Shown: positions 35,743 to 45,324, numbered from the stretch's first letter. The stretch: DNA of 64,000 nucleotides from Sphingobium sp. AP49 (GCF_000281715.2 NZ_CP124576.1:2673501-2737500), one strand, 5' to 3'. Translations and numbers: made by a program. The notes: generated by a model from the letters alone, not told the origin.

Positions 35743-37994
35743 TTCTGCTCTCCGCTTGGCGGCAGGTCGACCGGGCGGACGACGCCGCTCGACTGCCGCA
35801 CCGTGGGTTCGATGACCTGGACCTGTCCCGGCGCCGGCGCCGTTGCCGGCACACCAGCCTGCGGTTCGACCACGACGTCGCCGGGCTGGGGCGCGATCGG
35901 CGGCTGCGCCCCCATATAGTCGCGCACCAGCTCGTCGATGGTCGGCTCGCTGTCGGGGCTGCGCTGCAACTGCATGCCGCGCACATAGCCATAGCGCTGC
36001 TGGGTCAGGCGTTGCGCGTCTTCCTTGGTGCGCAGGATGGTCGGCCGGATGAAGACCATGAGGTTGGTCTTGGTCCGGCTCTTGCTGCGCGACTTGAACA
36101 GTTCGCCAATGCCCGGAATGTCGGACAGCAGCGGGATGCGCTCGATCGTCTTGCGCTCATTATCGTCCAGCAGGCCGCCCAGCGCCAGTATCTCGCCGTC
36201 ATCGACCGTGACCGTGGTTTCGATCTCGCGCTTGTTGATGATGAGGTCGCTGCTCGAATTGCTGACTGGCCCCGCCACGCTCGACACTTCCTGCTTCAGG
36301 AACAGCTTGATCGCGCCGCCGGTGTTGATCTGCGGCTTCACCTCCAGCTTGATGCCGACATCCTGGCGCTGGACGGTGCGGAACTGATTGTCGAAATTCT
36401 GGCTCAGCGCTTCGCCGGTGGTCACCGGCACCTGCTGGCCGACCAGGATCGACGCCTTCTGATTGTCCAGCGTCATCACCGACGGCGTGGACAACAGGTT
36501 GCTCTCGGTATCCGACTTCACCGCATTGATGATCGCCCCGAAAATGCCGTTCTTGCCGATCTGGGTGCCCAGGCCGCCGATAATGCCGGTCGCGCCCGCC
36601 AGGCTGTCGACCGCCGCCTGGGTCAGGCTGTTGGCCAGGTCGCTGTTGGTCTGGGTCTCGGTCGTCGTGGTCGTGCCATCGGCCGCCACCACGGTCGTCT
36701 TGGTCGTACCCAGCTGGGTGGCGCCATAGGCACCGGCGATGGTGATCAGGCTGGGGGAGGCATTGCTGTAATTGGTCGCGGCAAAGCCGGTCGATGTGCT
36801 GCCGAGCAGGAACTGCACGCCCAGTTTCTTGGCCGCCGCATCGCTGATCTCGACGATGATCGCCTCCACCAGCACTTGTTCGCGGCGGGTGTCGATCTGG
36901 CGGATGGTCTCACCCAGCATGCGCTGCACGTCGCTGTTCGCCGCAACGATGATCGCATTGGCGCCTTCATAGCGGGTGACGATCGCCGGGCCGCGCGTGG
37001 AAATGCCGCTGCCGCTCGATCCGGTAGAGGCGGCCACGACCGGCGCTGCCGCTGCGCTCGCCGGGGCTGCGCCGCCGCCGCTGCCGCCACTGGCTCCGGC
37101 GGCCGGAACCGACGAGGTGACGGGCGTGCTGCTCGACTGGCCGATCAGCTGCTGCAACACCGGCAACAGCTTCTCCGCATCGGCATGTTCCAGCCAGTAG
37201 ACGCGAATCTCGGTACCGCTCGCCGCCTGCCGGTCCAGCTCCCGCGCCATGGTGGCAAGGCGCGTGACGGTGTTGACGTCGCCCCGGATCGCGATCGCAT
37301 TGCTGCTGTCGATCGGCACCACGCTGGCCGCCGCTGGCGCGCCATTCTCGCCGCCCCCGCCGCCGGCGACCAGCGCCTGAAGCGATGTCGCGATCTCGCG
37401 CGCGCCGGCATTTTTCAGCATCACCATCTGGGTCGAACTGGTGTCGCGATCGACGCGGGCGATCACCTGGCGGATGCGCGCGACATTGTCGGCATAGTCG
37501 GCAACGACGATGCTGTTGCCGGCGCGATTGGCGGTGACCGTGCCTTCCTTGCTGATCAGCGGGCGCAGCGTCTCCAGCACGCTGGCCGCATCGACCGAGC
37601 GCAGGCGGAAGACTTCGGTGACGAAGCTGTTGCGAGTGGCCGCGCGGCCCACCGCGCTCGGCTGGCCGGCGGCACCGTCGGCCGGCTGGACGCGATAGGC
37701 GCCGCCCGGCGCGGGGATCGCGACCAGGCCGTTGGCGCGCAGGGTCGACAGCACGATCTCGAAATATTCCGACTTGGACAGCGGCCGGTCGGTCACCACC
37801 GACACCTTGCCCTGCACCCGATTGTCGATGATGAAGGTGCGACCGGTGACGCGCGCGGCATCCTGGATGAAGGCGCGGATATCGGCGTCGCGCACATTCA
37901 GCGTCTGCTGTGCGAAGGCCGGCACGGGGGCAAGCATCGGCGCGGCCAGGATCAACGCGAGCGCGGCGGAATATTGGAGCAAATCTCTGGTCAT
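35739..37994 (-). CDS. gspD: Type II secretion outer-membrane secretin D
   Basis: A 751-residue precursor with a signal peptide ending FAQQ (about residue 29), an N0 domain (LNVRDADIRAFIQDAARVTGRTFIIDNRVQGKVSVV), three N1-N3 repeats with a Gly/Ser/Ala-rich insert (about 285-320), and the secretin core with VPVTTGEALSQNFDNQFRTVQRQDVGIKLEVKPQIN. It forms the outer-membrane exit channel. No GspS pilotin gene is present in the operon. Confidence 0.96.
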   Translation of the reverse strand: MTRDLLQYSAALALILAAPMLAPVPAFAQQTLNVRDADIRAFIQDAARVTGRTFIIDNRVQGKVSVVTDRPLSKSEYFEIVLSTLRANGLVAIPAPGGAYRVQPADGAAGQPSAVGRAATRNSFVTEVFRLRSVDAASVLETLRPLISKEGTVTANRAGNSIVVADYADNVARIRQVIARVDRDTSSTQMVMLKNAGAREIATSLQALVAGGGGGENGAPAAASVVPIDSSNAIAIRGDVNTVTRLATMARELDRQAASGTEIRVYWLEHADAEKLLPVLQQLIGQSSSTPVTSSVPAAGASGGSGGGAAPASAAAAPVVAASTGSSGSGISTRGPAIVTRYEGANAIIVAANSDVQRMLGETIRQIDTRREQVLVEAIIVEISDAAAKKLGVQFLLGSTSTGFAATNYSNASPSLITIAGAYGATQLGTTKTTVVAADGTTTTTETQTNSDLANSLTQAAVDSLAGATGIIGGLGTQIGKNGIFGAIINAVKSDTESNLLSTPSVMTLDNQKASILVGQQVPVTTGEALSQNFDNQFRTVQRQDVGIKLEVKPQINTGGAIKLFLKQEVSSVAGPVSNSSSDLIINKREIETTVTVDDGEILALGGLLDDNERKTIERIPLLSDIPGIGELFKSRSKSRTKTNLMVFIRPTILRTKEDAQRLTQQRYGYVRGMQLQRSPDSEPTIDELVRDYMGAQPPIAPQPGDVVVEPQAGVPATAPAPGQVQVIEPTVRQSSGVVRPVDLPPSGEQK

Positions 37995-38836
37995 TGGCCT
38001 TGCAATATCAGGTTGATGGACGCGACGGCGGCGCCACGCTCTACGGTCAGGGAGACACGCGCGCCGGGCACGATCTGGTTCTGCAATGTTGCCAGATCGC
38101 CCGCCGAACCGATCTGCTGGCCGTTGACCTGGCTGATGATGTCACCCGGCTGGAAGCCGGCATTCTGGAAACCCGGCCCCTTGGCCGTCAGGATCAGGCC
38201 GGTCACGCGGCCATTCTGCATGCGCGGGGTGAAGCCGATGTCGCGCTTGATGCTGTCGGCGGTCGGGCTGTCGCGCCCCGGCACCGGCGAGGGCACGCCC
38301 TGCCCCGGCGCAGGCGCGGGCGGCGCGCCGCCTTCCCCGCCTGCCTCGGGCGCGGGCTGCGATTGGTCGAGAAACACCTGCTCCTCCGCTCCGCCCCGGT
38401 CGATCGTCACATGGTCGAAGGCGACCGCTTTCAGCACCACGCCGGGTATGATCTCGTCGCCCACGGCATAGCTGTTCTGCACGCCGTCCGGGGTCGCCAG
38501 GATCGCCGACCCCAGCCCCGAACCCTCGTTCAGCCGTACGCCATAGAGGGTCAGCGCCAGCGAGGTGACGACGCCATTGCCCGCCTGCGGCGCACCGCTG
38601 CGAAAGAAGGGGTCGAAACTCGCAAACAGCGCCTGCCGCGCGCTGGCCGACAGCAGCTGTGCCTGACGCCCCTCCCAGGGGCCAAAGGCGCCCACCGGCG
38701 TCAGCAGCACCCACAGCAGGCGTGCCAGTTGCAGCACCAGCACGGCCATCAACAGCTTCTCGACCAGCCCCAGCCAGTCGACCGGACGGGCAAAGCGCCG
38801 CCATCCCTGCATCTTGTCGCCGAACGGCACACGCAT
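37991..38836 (-). CDS. gspC: Type II secretion protein C with a PDZ domain
   Basis: A 281-residue inner-membrane protein linking the platform to GspD. It has one helix (LVEKLLMAVLVLQLARLLWVLL, about residue 30), a homology region domain, a Pro/Gly-rich linker (about 170-190) and a C-terminal PDZ domain (GFQPGDIISQVNGQQIGSAGDLATLQNQI) that may select substrates. It is the first gene of the operon, preceded by an AAGGGGGG site and 11-bp iterated motifs. Confidence 0.93.
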   Translation of the reverse strand: MRVPFGDKMQGWRRFARPVDWLGLVEKLLMAVLVLQLARLLWVLLTPVGAFGPWEGRQAQLLSASARQALFASFDPFFRSGAPQAGNGVVTSLALTLYGVRLNEGSGLGSAILATPDGVQNSYAVGDEIIPGVVLKAVAFDHVTIDRGGAEEQVFLDQSQPAPEAGGEGGAPPAPAPGQGVPSPVPGRDSPTADSIKRDIGFTPRMQNGRVTGLILTAKGPGFQNAGFQPGDIISQVNGQQIGSAGDLATLQNQIVPGARVSLTVERGAAVASINLILQGQ

Positions 38837-38893
38837 GAGCCGAAATACCCCCCTTGGTTCGCCCGCCTGCTAAGCAATCCGTCTTACCGCTAG

Positions 38894-38921
38894 ATGACGG
38901 TTATGTTACGCAAATATGACA
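38894..38921 (-). promoter_or_regulatory. 11-bp iterated Pho-box-like motif upstream of gspC
   Basis: On the plus strand ATGACG (38894), GTTACG (38905) and ATGACA (38916) recur exactly every 11 bases. On the gspC coding strand these read TGTCAT, CGTAAC, CGTCAT, close to the CTGTCAT-N4 repeats bound by PhoB. The site lies 58-85 bases before the gspC start. It could equally serve the divergent hydroxylase gene. Confidence 0.45.
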
Positions 38922-39018
38922 CGAACAACAGGCGCGCGACGACACTTGCATTTCGCAGGTCGAGCGATAGCTAAAGCACGGAAACCGGCGGCCTGCGCCG
39001 TCTATCGCGGAAACCGCC

Positions 39019-39675
39019 ATGACCTCATCCGATCTGCTTTCGCCGCCCGCCGCACCGGATGCCGATCCCGCCTGGATCGCCGCCCATCCGCGCATCCAGC
39101 GCGTGCCGAGCAAAGACCTGACCCTCTTCATCCAGCGCGCCTTCCTGACCCCGGTCGAATGCGCGGCGCTCATCGAACGGATCGACGCCCAACGCCGGCC
39201 ATCGACCATCGCCGACGCCAATGGCGACGGCTATTTCCGCACCAGCGAGACCTGCGACCTCGACCATGGCGACCCGGTCGTCGCGGCGATCAACGCCCGG
39301 CTCGATGCCTTTGCCGGTATCGCCAGCGAATATGGCGAACCGATCCAGGGCCAGCGCTATGCCGTCGGCCAGGAGTTCAAGGCGCATACCGACTATTTCG
39401 AGCCCAAGGGGCCGGATTATCAGAAATTCTGTTCGGTCGCGGGCAACCGCACCTGGACGCTGATGGTCTATCTCAACGAACCGGCCGCCGGCGGCGCCAC
39501 CCGCTTCACCAAGATCGGCAAGACGGTCCAGCCCGAAACCGGCAAGCTGCTCGCCTGGAACAATCGCCTCGATCCAGACAGCTACAATCCCGCCAGCATC
39601 CACCACGGCATGAAGGTGCGCAGCGGCGTCAAGCATGTCATCACCAAATGGTATCGCGAACGCCCCTGGGGCTAA
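39019..39675 (+). CDS. 2-oxoglutarate/Fe(II) dioxygenase, prolyl 4-hydroxylase-like
   Basis: A 218-residue cytosolic enzyme with the P4Hc facial triad: His and Asp in EFKAHTDYF (about residue 120), distal His in SIHHGMKV (about 199) and the 2-oxoglutarate-binding Lys in KHVITKWYRE. WTLMVYLNEPAAGGATRF is the family beta-core. It may hydroxylate proline in a protein or peptide. It is divergent from the type II secretion operon. Confidence 0.9.
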   Translation: MTSSDLLSPPAAPDADPAWIAAHPRIQRVPSKDLTLFIQRAFLTPVECAALIERIDAQRRPSTIADANGDGYFRTSETCDLDHGDPVVAAINARLDAFAGIASEYGEPIQGQRYAVGQEFKAHTDYFEPKGPDYQKFCSVAGNRTWTLMVYLNEPAAGGATRFTKIGKTVQPETGKLLAWNNRLDPDSYNPASIHHGMKVRSGVKHVITKWYRERPWG

Positions 39676-39752
39676 GCAACATGAGTGCCCGAGCACGCGA
39701 CCGGTCATGATCCGATGGCAAGGATGGGTGGGGTCCGGAATGCCCCTGATCC

Positions 39753-39870
39753 CGTCATGCCAACGAAGGCTGGCATCTCAGGCAGGCGCACGCGACATAA
39801 ACGGATAGCGCAAGACGGCTGGCCTCTTTCTGCCACCGCCTGAGACCCCAGCCTTCGCTGGGGTGACGGA
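39753..39870. repeat. Interspersed palindromic element B
   Basis: Left arm 39753-39784 holds the hairpin TGCCA-ACGAAGGC-TGGCA and ends TCTCAGGC; right arm 39839-39870 begins GCCTGAGA and holds CCCCAGCCTTCGCTGGGG before TGACGG. The plan (CGTCAT outer ends, hairpin in each arm, complementary inner ends) is the same as in element A, with a different sequence. Confidence 0.75.
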
Positions 39871-39920
39871 GTTGGGGTGGCTAAGCGCCAGATTGTTTTG
39901 GCAGTTCTTCATACCCCTTT

Positions 39921-39982
39921 CTCCGCGCTCTTCGCGGCTCCGCATGATTCATTATTCGCGCGGAGCCGCGAAGAGCGCGGAG
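39921..39982. repeat. Perfect 23-bp inverted repeat
   Basis: Arms 39921-39943 and 39960-39982 are exact reverse complements around a 16-base AT-rich loop. It lies in a 397-base gap without any gene I can support (39676-40072), which otherwise holds element B. Too GC-rich and without a T-run for a standard terminator. Confidence 0.8.
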
Positions 39983-40072
39983 GAGAAAGAAGGAAGGGCG
40001 GGAATGGGTGGGTTGCGGACGGCCGGCTTTTTGGCTTTTTAGATAAACTCTCACCACCTGCCACCCGGCGTC

Positions 40073-40414
40073 TCACCGTTCGATAACTAAAGAGAAAGGC
40101 ACTAGAGCAGCAGCACACTTGATTCTCGCCATCGCCCCAGCTTCATTATCGATAAGCATTGAATTGCCATGGCCGAAACCTATTGCGTCCCACTTGAATC
40201 GCTTTTGGCCGCAGCGCAAAATTGCTTCAGATAGCGCTGATTCTGCCGTGTTATTGCTGGAAAAATTCCGCCAAGTGCCGCTGCCTTTTACGACTTCCGG
40301 AGGCTTTTTCATCCAGTCCTCGGCAAAGCTAATTCGGATCATAGGGCTCGCTTCTCTCGCACTGGCGGATAATGGAGCGATACAAAATACGAAAATAAGC
40401 GCCAATCTAGCCAC
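40073..40414 (-). CDS. Hypothetical secreted protein in an AT-rich patch
   Basis: A 113-residue protein from GTG 40414 (GAGG five bases upstream) with a signal peptide (ARLALIFVFCIAPLSASA). The mature part is basic and has two Cys (RCGQKRF, IKCAAAL) that could pair. GC content and codon use are clearly lower than in the neighbours, with many A/T-ending codons, which suggests recent acquisition. No family recognised. Confidence 0.6.
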   Translation of the reverse strand: MARLALIFVFCIAPLSASAREASPMIRISFAEDWMKKPPEVVKGSGTWRNFSSNNTAESALSEAILRCGQKRFKWDAIGFGHGNSMLIDNEAGAMARIKCAAALVPFSLVIER

Positions 40415-40738
40415 TAAAACCTCGCTAGGACAAGCAAATGGATTAGGCGGCCTAACGCCGTAACACATATATTGCAGCGTCAGGTTTTGTCCGCAATTGG
40501 CGATCTCGAATTACCAAACGAGTTGCAACAAATGGTCGCTGCCTGCCAATCACTCCCGGCGTCATCCTGACGGAAGCCTCTCCTAAGCCTGCCGAAAGAT
40601 CCGGATAACCGACACGCTCAGGCTGGCCTTTTCAGAGCAACACATCGCCACTTCTGCCCATCCACGAAAAAGCCGGCCCACATCGCTGCGGACCGGCTCT
40701 TTTCGTTGGGCCGCCCCCGGTTGCCCGGGCGCGCGATG
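40415..40738. other. Intergenic region with a terminator, otherwise no gene seen
   Basis: 324 bases between the AT-rich gene and the receptor stop. It holds a GTCATCCTGACGGAAG fragment (about 40561-40576) that resembles a decayed palindromic element, and the receptor terminator at 40667-40704. I find no convincing ORF. Confidence 0.5.
40667..40704 (-). terminator. Rho-independent terminator of the TonB-dependent receptor gene
   Basis: On the minus strand AGCCGG ... CCGGCT is followed by TTTTT. It lies about 35-70 bases after the receptor stop codon. Confidence 0.85.
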
Positions 40739-43438
40739 TCAGAAGGCGACGGTCATCGCCAGCGCGAAGGTCGTGCCGATCTTGTACCGGTTATAATAGA
40801 CCCGGTTGCCGTCCAGTTCCTGGAATTCCTGGTATTTGCGGCCGGTCAGGTTACGCGCCTCGAACTTGATCTCGCTGTTGATGCCGCCGGGGAACTTGAC
40901 CCCCTGGCGGGCCACGAAATCGAGCGTCAGGCCCGGCCGTTCCTTGATGTCGGGCTGCTGGTTGGGGCCGCGGCTGGTGACGCGGTCGCTGGCATAGGTC
41001 AGCATCAGCGTCTGCTGCGACAGCTTGTCGGTATCCTCCAGGCCGATCTGCAGATTGGCCAGATGGTCCGACTGGCCAGTCATCGGCGCGCCATCCCGGA
41101 AATAGTCCGACGCCAGCGGCAGGTCGCCGGTGGTGTAGGTATAGGGGATGGTGGTGTCGCTGGCGCCGACCTTCAGCTTCGACTGGGTATAGGTGTAGTT
41201 GCCGATCAGGACGACGCGGCGGCTCTGGAAGAAGTCCGAACCCGACATCCCGTCGAGCGGGAAATATTTCTGCAGCTCGACCTCGGCACCATAAAGCTGC
41301 GCCTCGGGTGCGTTGGCGAAGCTGGTCGTCACCGCATAGACGTCGTTGATGGTGGTGTAGGTTTCGATCGGATTGTCGATCTTCTTGTAGAAGCCGGCCA
41401 GGGTGAAGCGCTCGTCACGCCCCATATACCATTCGCCGCGCACTTCCGCGTTCCACAGCTCGCTGTCGGTCACGAACGGGTTGCCGCGATAGGTGCGGTT
41501 GGATTCCGTGTCGACATAGGGCTGGGCGATCTGCTCGCGGAACTGCGGGCGGGCGACCGTCTTGGAGGCGCTGGCGCGCAACTGCATGTCGGGGCGCAGC
41601 TGATAGGTCAGCGTGACCGCCGGCAGCCAATAGTCCTTCTCGATGACATTGGTCGGCTGGTCGCCCGTATTGTAGACATCGATACCGGTCACCGACTGCT
41701 TGCCGCTTTCAAAGCGAACACCGGCGTTGACGCTGAGGCCCGGGAACAGCTCGGCCTGAACCTGGCCATAGCCGGCATGGACGCGCAGAGCCGCGTCATA
41801 GACCGGATAATTGCCCGAAAAGTCGAGCATGGTCAGGTCATAGAGCTGGATCGTCGCGTCCGACACCAGATAGTCGGGACGCTCCTGCTGCACCGAAATC
41901 GGCAGGTTGGTCGCGTCATAATGCAGCTCGTAGCGCGACGAGGTCCGCTTGGTGTCGGTATAGGCATAGCCCGCCGTGATCGAGAAATCAGGCGAGAATT
42001 TGTAGCTCAGGTCCGCGCTGCCCGACCACAGATCCTCGTTCAGGTCGCTAAAGGTGACCGACGCATCGCCGCGCTGGCGATTGAGCGCGTTGATGTAGCG
42101 GTCGCCGACCGGATCGACCACCAGGTCACGATTGGTGCGGACATAGACGAACTCGCGCTCATAGGGCGCTTCGCGCTGCGAGTTGGAATAGCCACCGCGC
42201 GCATCGAGGCTCAGCGCGTCGGTCAGCTTGAACTCGCCGGCGACATGGGTGTCGATCAGCTGGCGCTCATACCAGGCGGTATTCTGCGTCATATAGTCGG
42301 CGCCCTGGATGGCACCGTCATTATAGCCGACCGACAGCTGGCCGCGCTTGAGCGTGTCGCGGATATAGAGGTTGGTCCAGCGGACCTTCTGGTCGCCCCA
42401 TTCCAGGCCCAGGCCCAGCAGGCCGTTCACCGTCACCTCATTGTCGGTGATCACCTGGTCGGCGCTCTTGCCCGGCGTTTCCTGGGTCAGGTCGATCGAC
42501 GCCTGCTGCAGGTTGGCGCGGGTGCGCCACTTGTTGCTGTAGGATGCGGTGGCGATCACGCCCAGACGCGCGTCGCTGCCAATGTCGACGGCGGTGCCGC
42601 CATTGATCGTACCGTTGAAGTTGAACGGCAGGCTGTTGGTCCGCTGCAGCAGCGTGGTGTCGCTGTTGAGCAGCTGCATCGACATCGCCTGCAGGTCCGA
42701 CCGGTCCATGTTGGAGAAGGGTACGCCGCTGGCGAAGGCCTGCTTGAGCAGCGGCGGCGTGTCGCGCGAACCGTCGTCGAAGCCGGTCCAGTCCGACTTG
42801 CTGCCATAATAGGTATAGCCCATCTGGCCCGACGTCTCGGTATTGGCCGAGCTGCCGACGGTGAGTTCCAGATAGCTTTCGGTCGGGATCGCCTTGGTCG
42901 TCAGGTTGATGACGCCGCCGCCGAACTCGCCGGGGAAATTGGCCGAATAGCTCTTCTGCACCAGGGTCGAGGCGATCACGCTGGTGGGGAAGATATCGAG
43001 CGGCACGACGCGCTTGAGCGGTTCGGGGCTAGGCAGCGGCGAACCGTTGAGCAGCGCCAGCGAATAGCGATCGCCCAGGCCACGGACATAGACATAGCCG
43101 CCCGATACGACCGACAGGCCGGTCACGCGCTGCAGCGATCCGGCGATGTCGCCTTCGCCGGTGCGCTTGATGTCCGCGGCCGACAGCACGTTCACCACCT
43201 GCGGCGCGGCCTGCGAGATGTTGCTGGTGCGGCGGCCGGTGACGATGATGTCGGCGCCGGGGATCGACACGTCGACATTGCCCGACTGGGCATCGGCCTC
43301 TTCTTGCGCGGTCGGTGTGCCCGACGGGGTGACGGCGCCGCCGGCTTCGCCTGCGGGCGTGGTTTGCGCCATCGCGGCCGGCGCGACCAAAGCGGTGGAA
43401 ATCAGGAGCAGGCGGGCCATGCTCAGCGGCATCGACAT
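40739..43438 (-). CDS. TonB-dependent outer-membrane receptor
   Basis: An 899-residue receptor with a signal peptide ending AMAQ (about residue 25), a TonB-box-like segment DIIVTGRR (about 62), a plug domain (QVVNVLSAADIKRTGEGDIAGSLQRVTGLSVV...YVYVRGLGDRYSLALLNGSPLPSPEP) and a 22-strand barrel ending LAMTVAF. Substrate is unknown. The ribosome-binding site is GAGGGGAA. It lies 88 bases after the lipoprotein gene on the same strand and probably shares its promoter, with a GGCGGGG/CCCCGCC hairpin in the gap. Confidence 0.94.
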   Translation of the reverse strand: MSMPLSMARLLLISTALVAPAAMAQTTPAGEAGGAVTPSGTPTAQEEADAQSGNVDVSIPGADIIVTGRRTSNISQAAPQVVNVLSAADIKRTGEGDIAGSLQRVTGLSVVSGGYVYVRGLGDRYSLALLNGSPLPSPEPLKRVVPLDIFPTSVIASTLVQKSYSANFPGEFGGGVINLTTKAIPTESYLELTVGSSANTETSGQMGYTYYGSKSDWTGFDDGSRDTPPLLKQAFASGVPFSNMDRSDLQAMSMQLLNSDTTLLQRTNSLPFNFNGTINGGTAVDIGSDARLGVIATASYSNKWRTRANLQQASIDLTQETPGKSADQVITDNEVTVNGLLGLGLEWGDQKVRWTNLYIRDTLKRGQLSVGYNDGAIQGADYMTQNTAWYERQLIDTHVAGEFKLTDALSLDARGGYSNSQREAPYEREFVYVRTNRDLVVDPVGDRYINALNRQRGDASVTFSDLNEDLWSGSADLSYKFSPDFSITAGYAYTDTKRTSSRYELHYDATNLPISVQQERPDYLVSDATIQLYDLTMLDFSGNYPVYDAALRVHAGYGQVQAELFPGLSVNAGVRFESGKQSVTGIDVYNTGDQPTNVIEKDYWLPAVTLTYQLRPDMQLRASASKTVARPQFREQIAQPYVDTESNRTYRGNPFVTDSELWNAEVRGEWYMGRDERFTLAGFYKKIDNPIETYTTINDVYAVTTSFANAPEAQLYGAEVELQKYFPLDGMSGSDFFQSRRVVLIGNYTYTQSKLKVGASDTTIPYTYTTGDLPLASDYFRDGAPMTGQSDHLANLQIGLEDTDKLSQQTLMLTYASDRVTSRGPNQQPDIKERPGLTLDFVARQGVKFPGGINSEIKFEARNLTGRKYQEFQELDGNRVYYNRYKIGTTFALAMTVAF

Positions 43439-43526
43439 GAAGGTTCCCCTCAGAAATTCAGTGCAAAGAAGGCGGGGAAGCGGCCATGCACGCTCCCCCG
43501 CCCCTATTGAGGTCAGGTCCGTTCGA

Positions 43527-45128
43527 TCAGGTCGTCGGGATCGCCGTGCAGGCCTTGCTGGTGCTGCCGAAGCTGGCGCTCACCGAATTGCAGGTCCAGC
43601 CGGCATACCAGGTGTCGCTGCTGTCCTTGACCGCGCCGATATAAGCGGTCGTGGTGAAGGCCGCGTCGATCGTCTTGGGATCGACGGCGGTGCGGGCGGT
43701 TTCGGTCGCGCCGTTGATGAACAGGCTGGTCAGCGACGGGGTGTAGCTGATGGTGCTGTTCGGGCCGGCCTCGAAGATCGACTGGACCAGCGCCACGTCG
43801 ACGCCGCCGGTGCCCTTGTACGGGGTGCTGTTGCACTGCATCACGACCGAGATGTAGCGCGGCTTGCCGGCGTCCTGCAGCGTGGCGTCGGCGTCACGCA
43901 CCGTCGCGGCGCTGTTGATGCGCAGGCAGCTCTGGTTCGGGCTGACGATGATGCCGTTGACCAGGGCGATGTCGGCGCCACCACGGACCAGCATCGCCGC
44001 ACCGTCGTCGCCGGTGTTCGAACGCTGGATATGGGTGAAGTTCGCCACCTTCAGATACTGGCGCGGCAGCGCGTCTTCACCGGCGTTGGTCGCCGTCGTC
44101 GAACCGTTCGAGTCGGTTTCGAGGAAGGTATCGCCGATGTTGTTGCCTTCGCGCTGGGCCGAGATGATGAACTGGGCGGTGCCACGGAAGCCGACGTCGG
44201 TGTCGAGATTGTCGTCCTCGTTACCGGTCAGCACCAGATACTTCATGTTGAAGCTGCCGCCGAACGCTTCGATGCCGTCGTCCGAGCTGTTGTGAACCTG
44301 GATATGGTCGATCACGGTGCCCGAACCGACGCCCGACGGGGTCAGGCCCTGCAATTCCTTGCTGTCGGCCAGGACGAAGCCCGAATAGCGGATCTGGACA
44401 TAGGACATGCGGCCCGAATTGTCGGCGTCGTTGGCGCCGCCATAGAGGGCGTTGCTGGTGCCTTCGGTGTCACGCTCGCAGGCAACGGTGCCCGGCGCGG
44501 CGGCCGGCGCGGCGCAGTCGGTGATCTTGGCGCGGCCAAGCAGCACGACGCCGCCCCACTGGCCCGACGACTGGTCGGTGGCGGTGCCCAGGACGTTTTC
44601 ACGGCTGGTGAAGACGATCGGCGCGGTGGCGGTGCCGACGGCGTTGATCTTGTTACCGCGGTTGACGGCCAGATAGGCGTTGCCGGTGCTGGCGAAGATG
44701 ACCACGCCCGGATCGATCGTCAGGGTGGCGACCGTATTGGTGCTGGACGGTCCCTGGTCGGTGCCGACATCGACGCGACCGGGCAGCGAATAGATCACGC
44801 CGGCGGTCTTGGTGATCGCGGTCGAGCTGCTGAAGCGCGCCGGGAAGGCGCAGTTGCGCCATGCGTCGCCGGTGACGGTGTTGGTGATGGTGCCCTGGTC
44901 GACCAGCTGATCCGAACCGGCGATCGTCGGGCAGCCTGCAGCGGGCGTCACCGCAGTGGGCGTCGGCGTGGGCGTCGGGGTCGGCGTCGGGGTCGGCGTC
45001 GGCGTGGGGGTCGGGATGACGATGGTGCCTTCGCCCGGCGAGGCGATGTCGTCGGCGCCGCAAGCGCTCAGCGCGGCGCAGGCGCAGCCCGCCATCAGGA
45101 TGGTATGGATACGGTTGATCTTGGCCAT
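43527..45128 (-). CDS. Large surface or secreted lipoprotein with a (Pro-Thr)n linker
   Basis: A 533-residue protein. GGAGACGAC precedes ATG 45128. The signal has lipobox LSAC (Cys 23), then a stretch of about ten Pro-Thr repeats (residues about 38-60), then a beta-helix-like domain rich in Gly, Asn and Thr (SGRMSYVQIRYSG, HNSSDDGIEAFGGSFNMKYLVLTGNEDDNLDTDVGFRG) with several Cys. The layout resembles phosphate-starvation lipoproteins exported by type II secretion in Caulobacter (ElpS), by context and architecture rather than proven homology. It pairs with the downstream TonB-dependent receptor. Confidence 0.85.
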   Translation of the reverse strand: MAKINRIHTILMAGCACAALSACGADDIASPGEGTIVIPTPTPTPTPTPTPTPTPTPTAVTPAAGCPTIAGSDQLVDQGTITNTVTGDAWRNCAFPARFSSSTAITKTAGVIYSLPGRVDVGTDQGPSSTNTVATLTIDPGVVIFASTGNAYLAVNRGNKINAVGTATAPIVFTSRENVLGTATDQSSGQWGGVVLLGRAKITDCAAPAAAPGTVACERDTEGTSNALYGGANDADNSGRMSYVQIRYSGFVLADSKELQGLTPSGVGSGTVIDHIQVHNSSDDGIEAFGGSFNMKYLVLTGNEDDNLDTDVGFRGTAQFIISAQREGNNIGDTFLETDSNGSTTATNAGEDALPRQYLKVANFTHIQRSNTGDDGAAMLVRGGADIALVNGIIVSPNQSCLRINSAATVRDADATLQDAGKPRYISVVMQCNSTPYKGTGGVDVALVQSIFEAGPNSTISYTPSLTSLFINGATETARTAVDPKTIDAAFTTTAYIGAVKDSSDTWYAGWTCNSVSASFGSTSKACTAIPTT

Positions 45129-45284
45129 GTCGTCTCCGCTCCGGCTGGACACCGGGTTTGTTGAAATGCGGAGCGCAAGGGGGAACTCGAATCGGACAAC
45201 GCCCCCTGTCGCCCTCGGAAGCGGCAGGTAGGCGCCGTAAATGACAGCCTCATTTTCATTTTATGACGTATCAATGTCTCTAAA

Positions 45285-45321
45285 ATGACATTTCAGAGAC
45301 ATTGATGACAAATAGGTGACA
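45285..45321 (-). promoter_or_regulatory. Tandem Pho-box-like repeats before the lipoprotein-receptor unit
   Basis: On the lipoprotein coding strand TGTCA-type half-sites recur at 11-base spacing: ATGTCACCTAT then TTGTCATCAAT (45322-45301), and TGTCTCTGAAA then TGTCATTTTAG (45301-45280). PhoB binds two CTGTCAT-N4 repeats with this period. The same stretch forms an inverted repeat, TCAATGTCTCT (45271-45281) / AGAGACATTGA (45295-45305). It lies about 155-195 bases before the ATG, in a gap that holds no gene. Confidence 0.55.
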
Positions 45322-45324
45322 TGG

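Noticed and set aside
35697..38471. A 924-codon plus-strand frame opposite gspD/gspC
   Set aside because: Same reason: it mirrors the codon structure of gspD and gspC and has no family features.
38916..39710. Alternative long frame over the hydroxylase gene
   Set aside because: The frame starting at 39019 encodes all dioxygenase motifs; the other is Arg-rich and has none.
40706..43510. A 934-codon open frame on the plus strand opposite the TonB-dependent receptor
   Set aside because: It is an antisense shadow of a GC-rich gene: low-complexity Arg/Gly/Ala sequence, no recognisable domain, and the receptor on the other strand has clear motifs.
44940..45015. DNA-level tandem repeat as an independent element
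   Set aside because: It simply encodes the Pro-Thr linker of the lipoprotein; hexamer repeats in such linkers are common.
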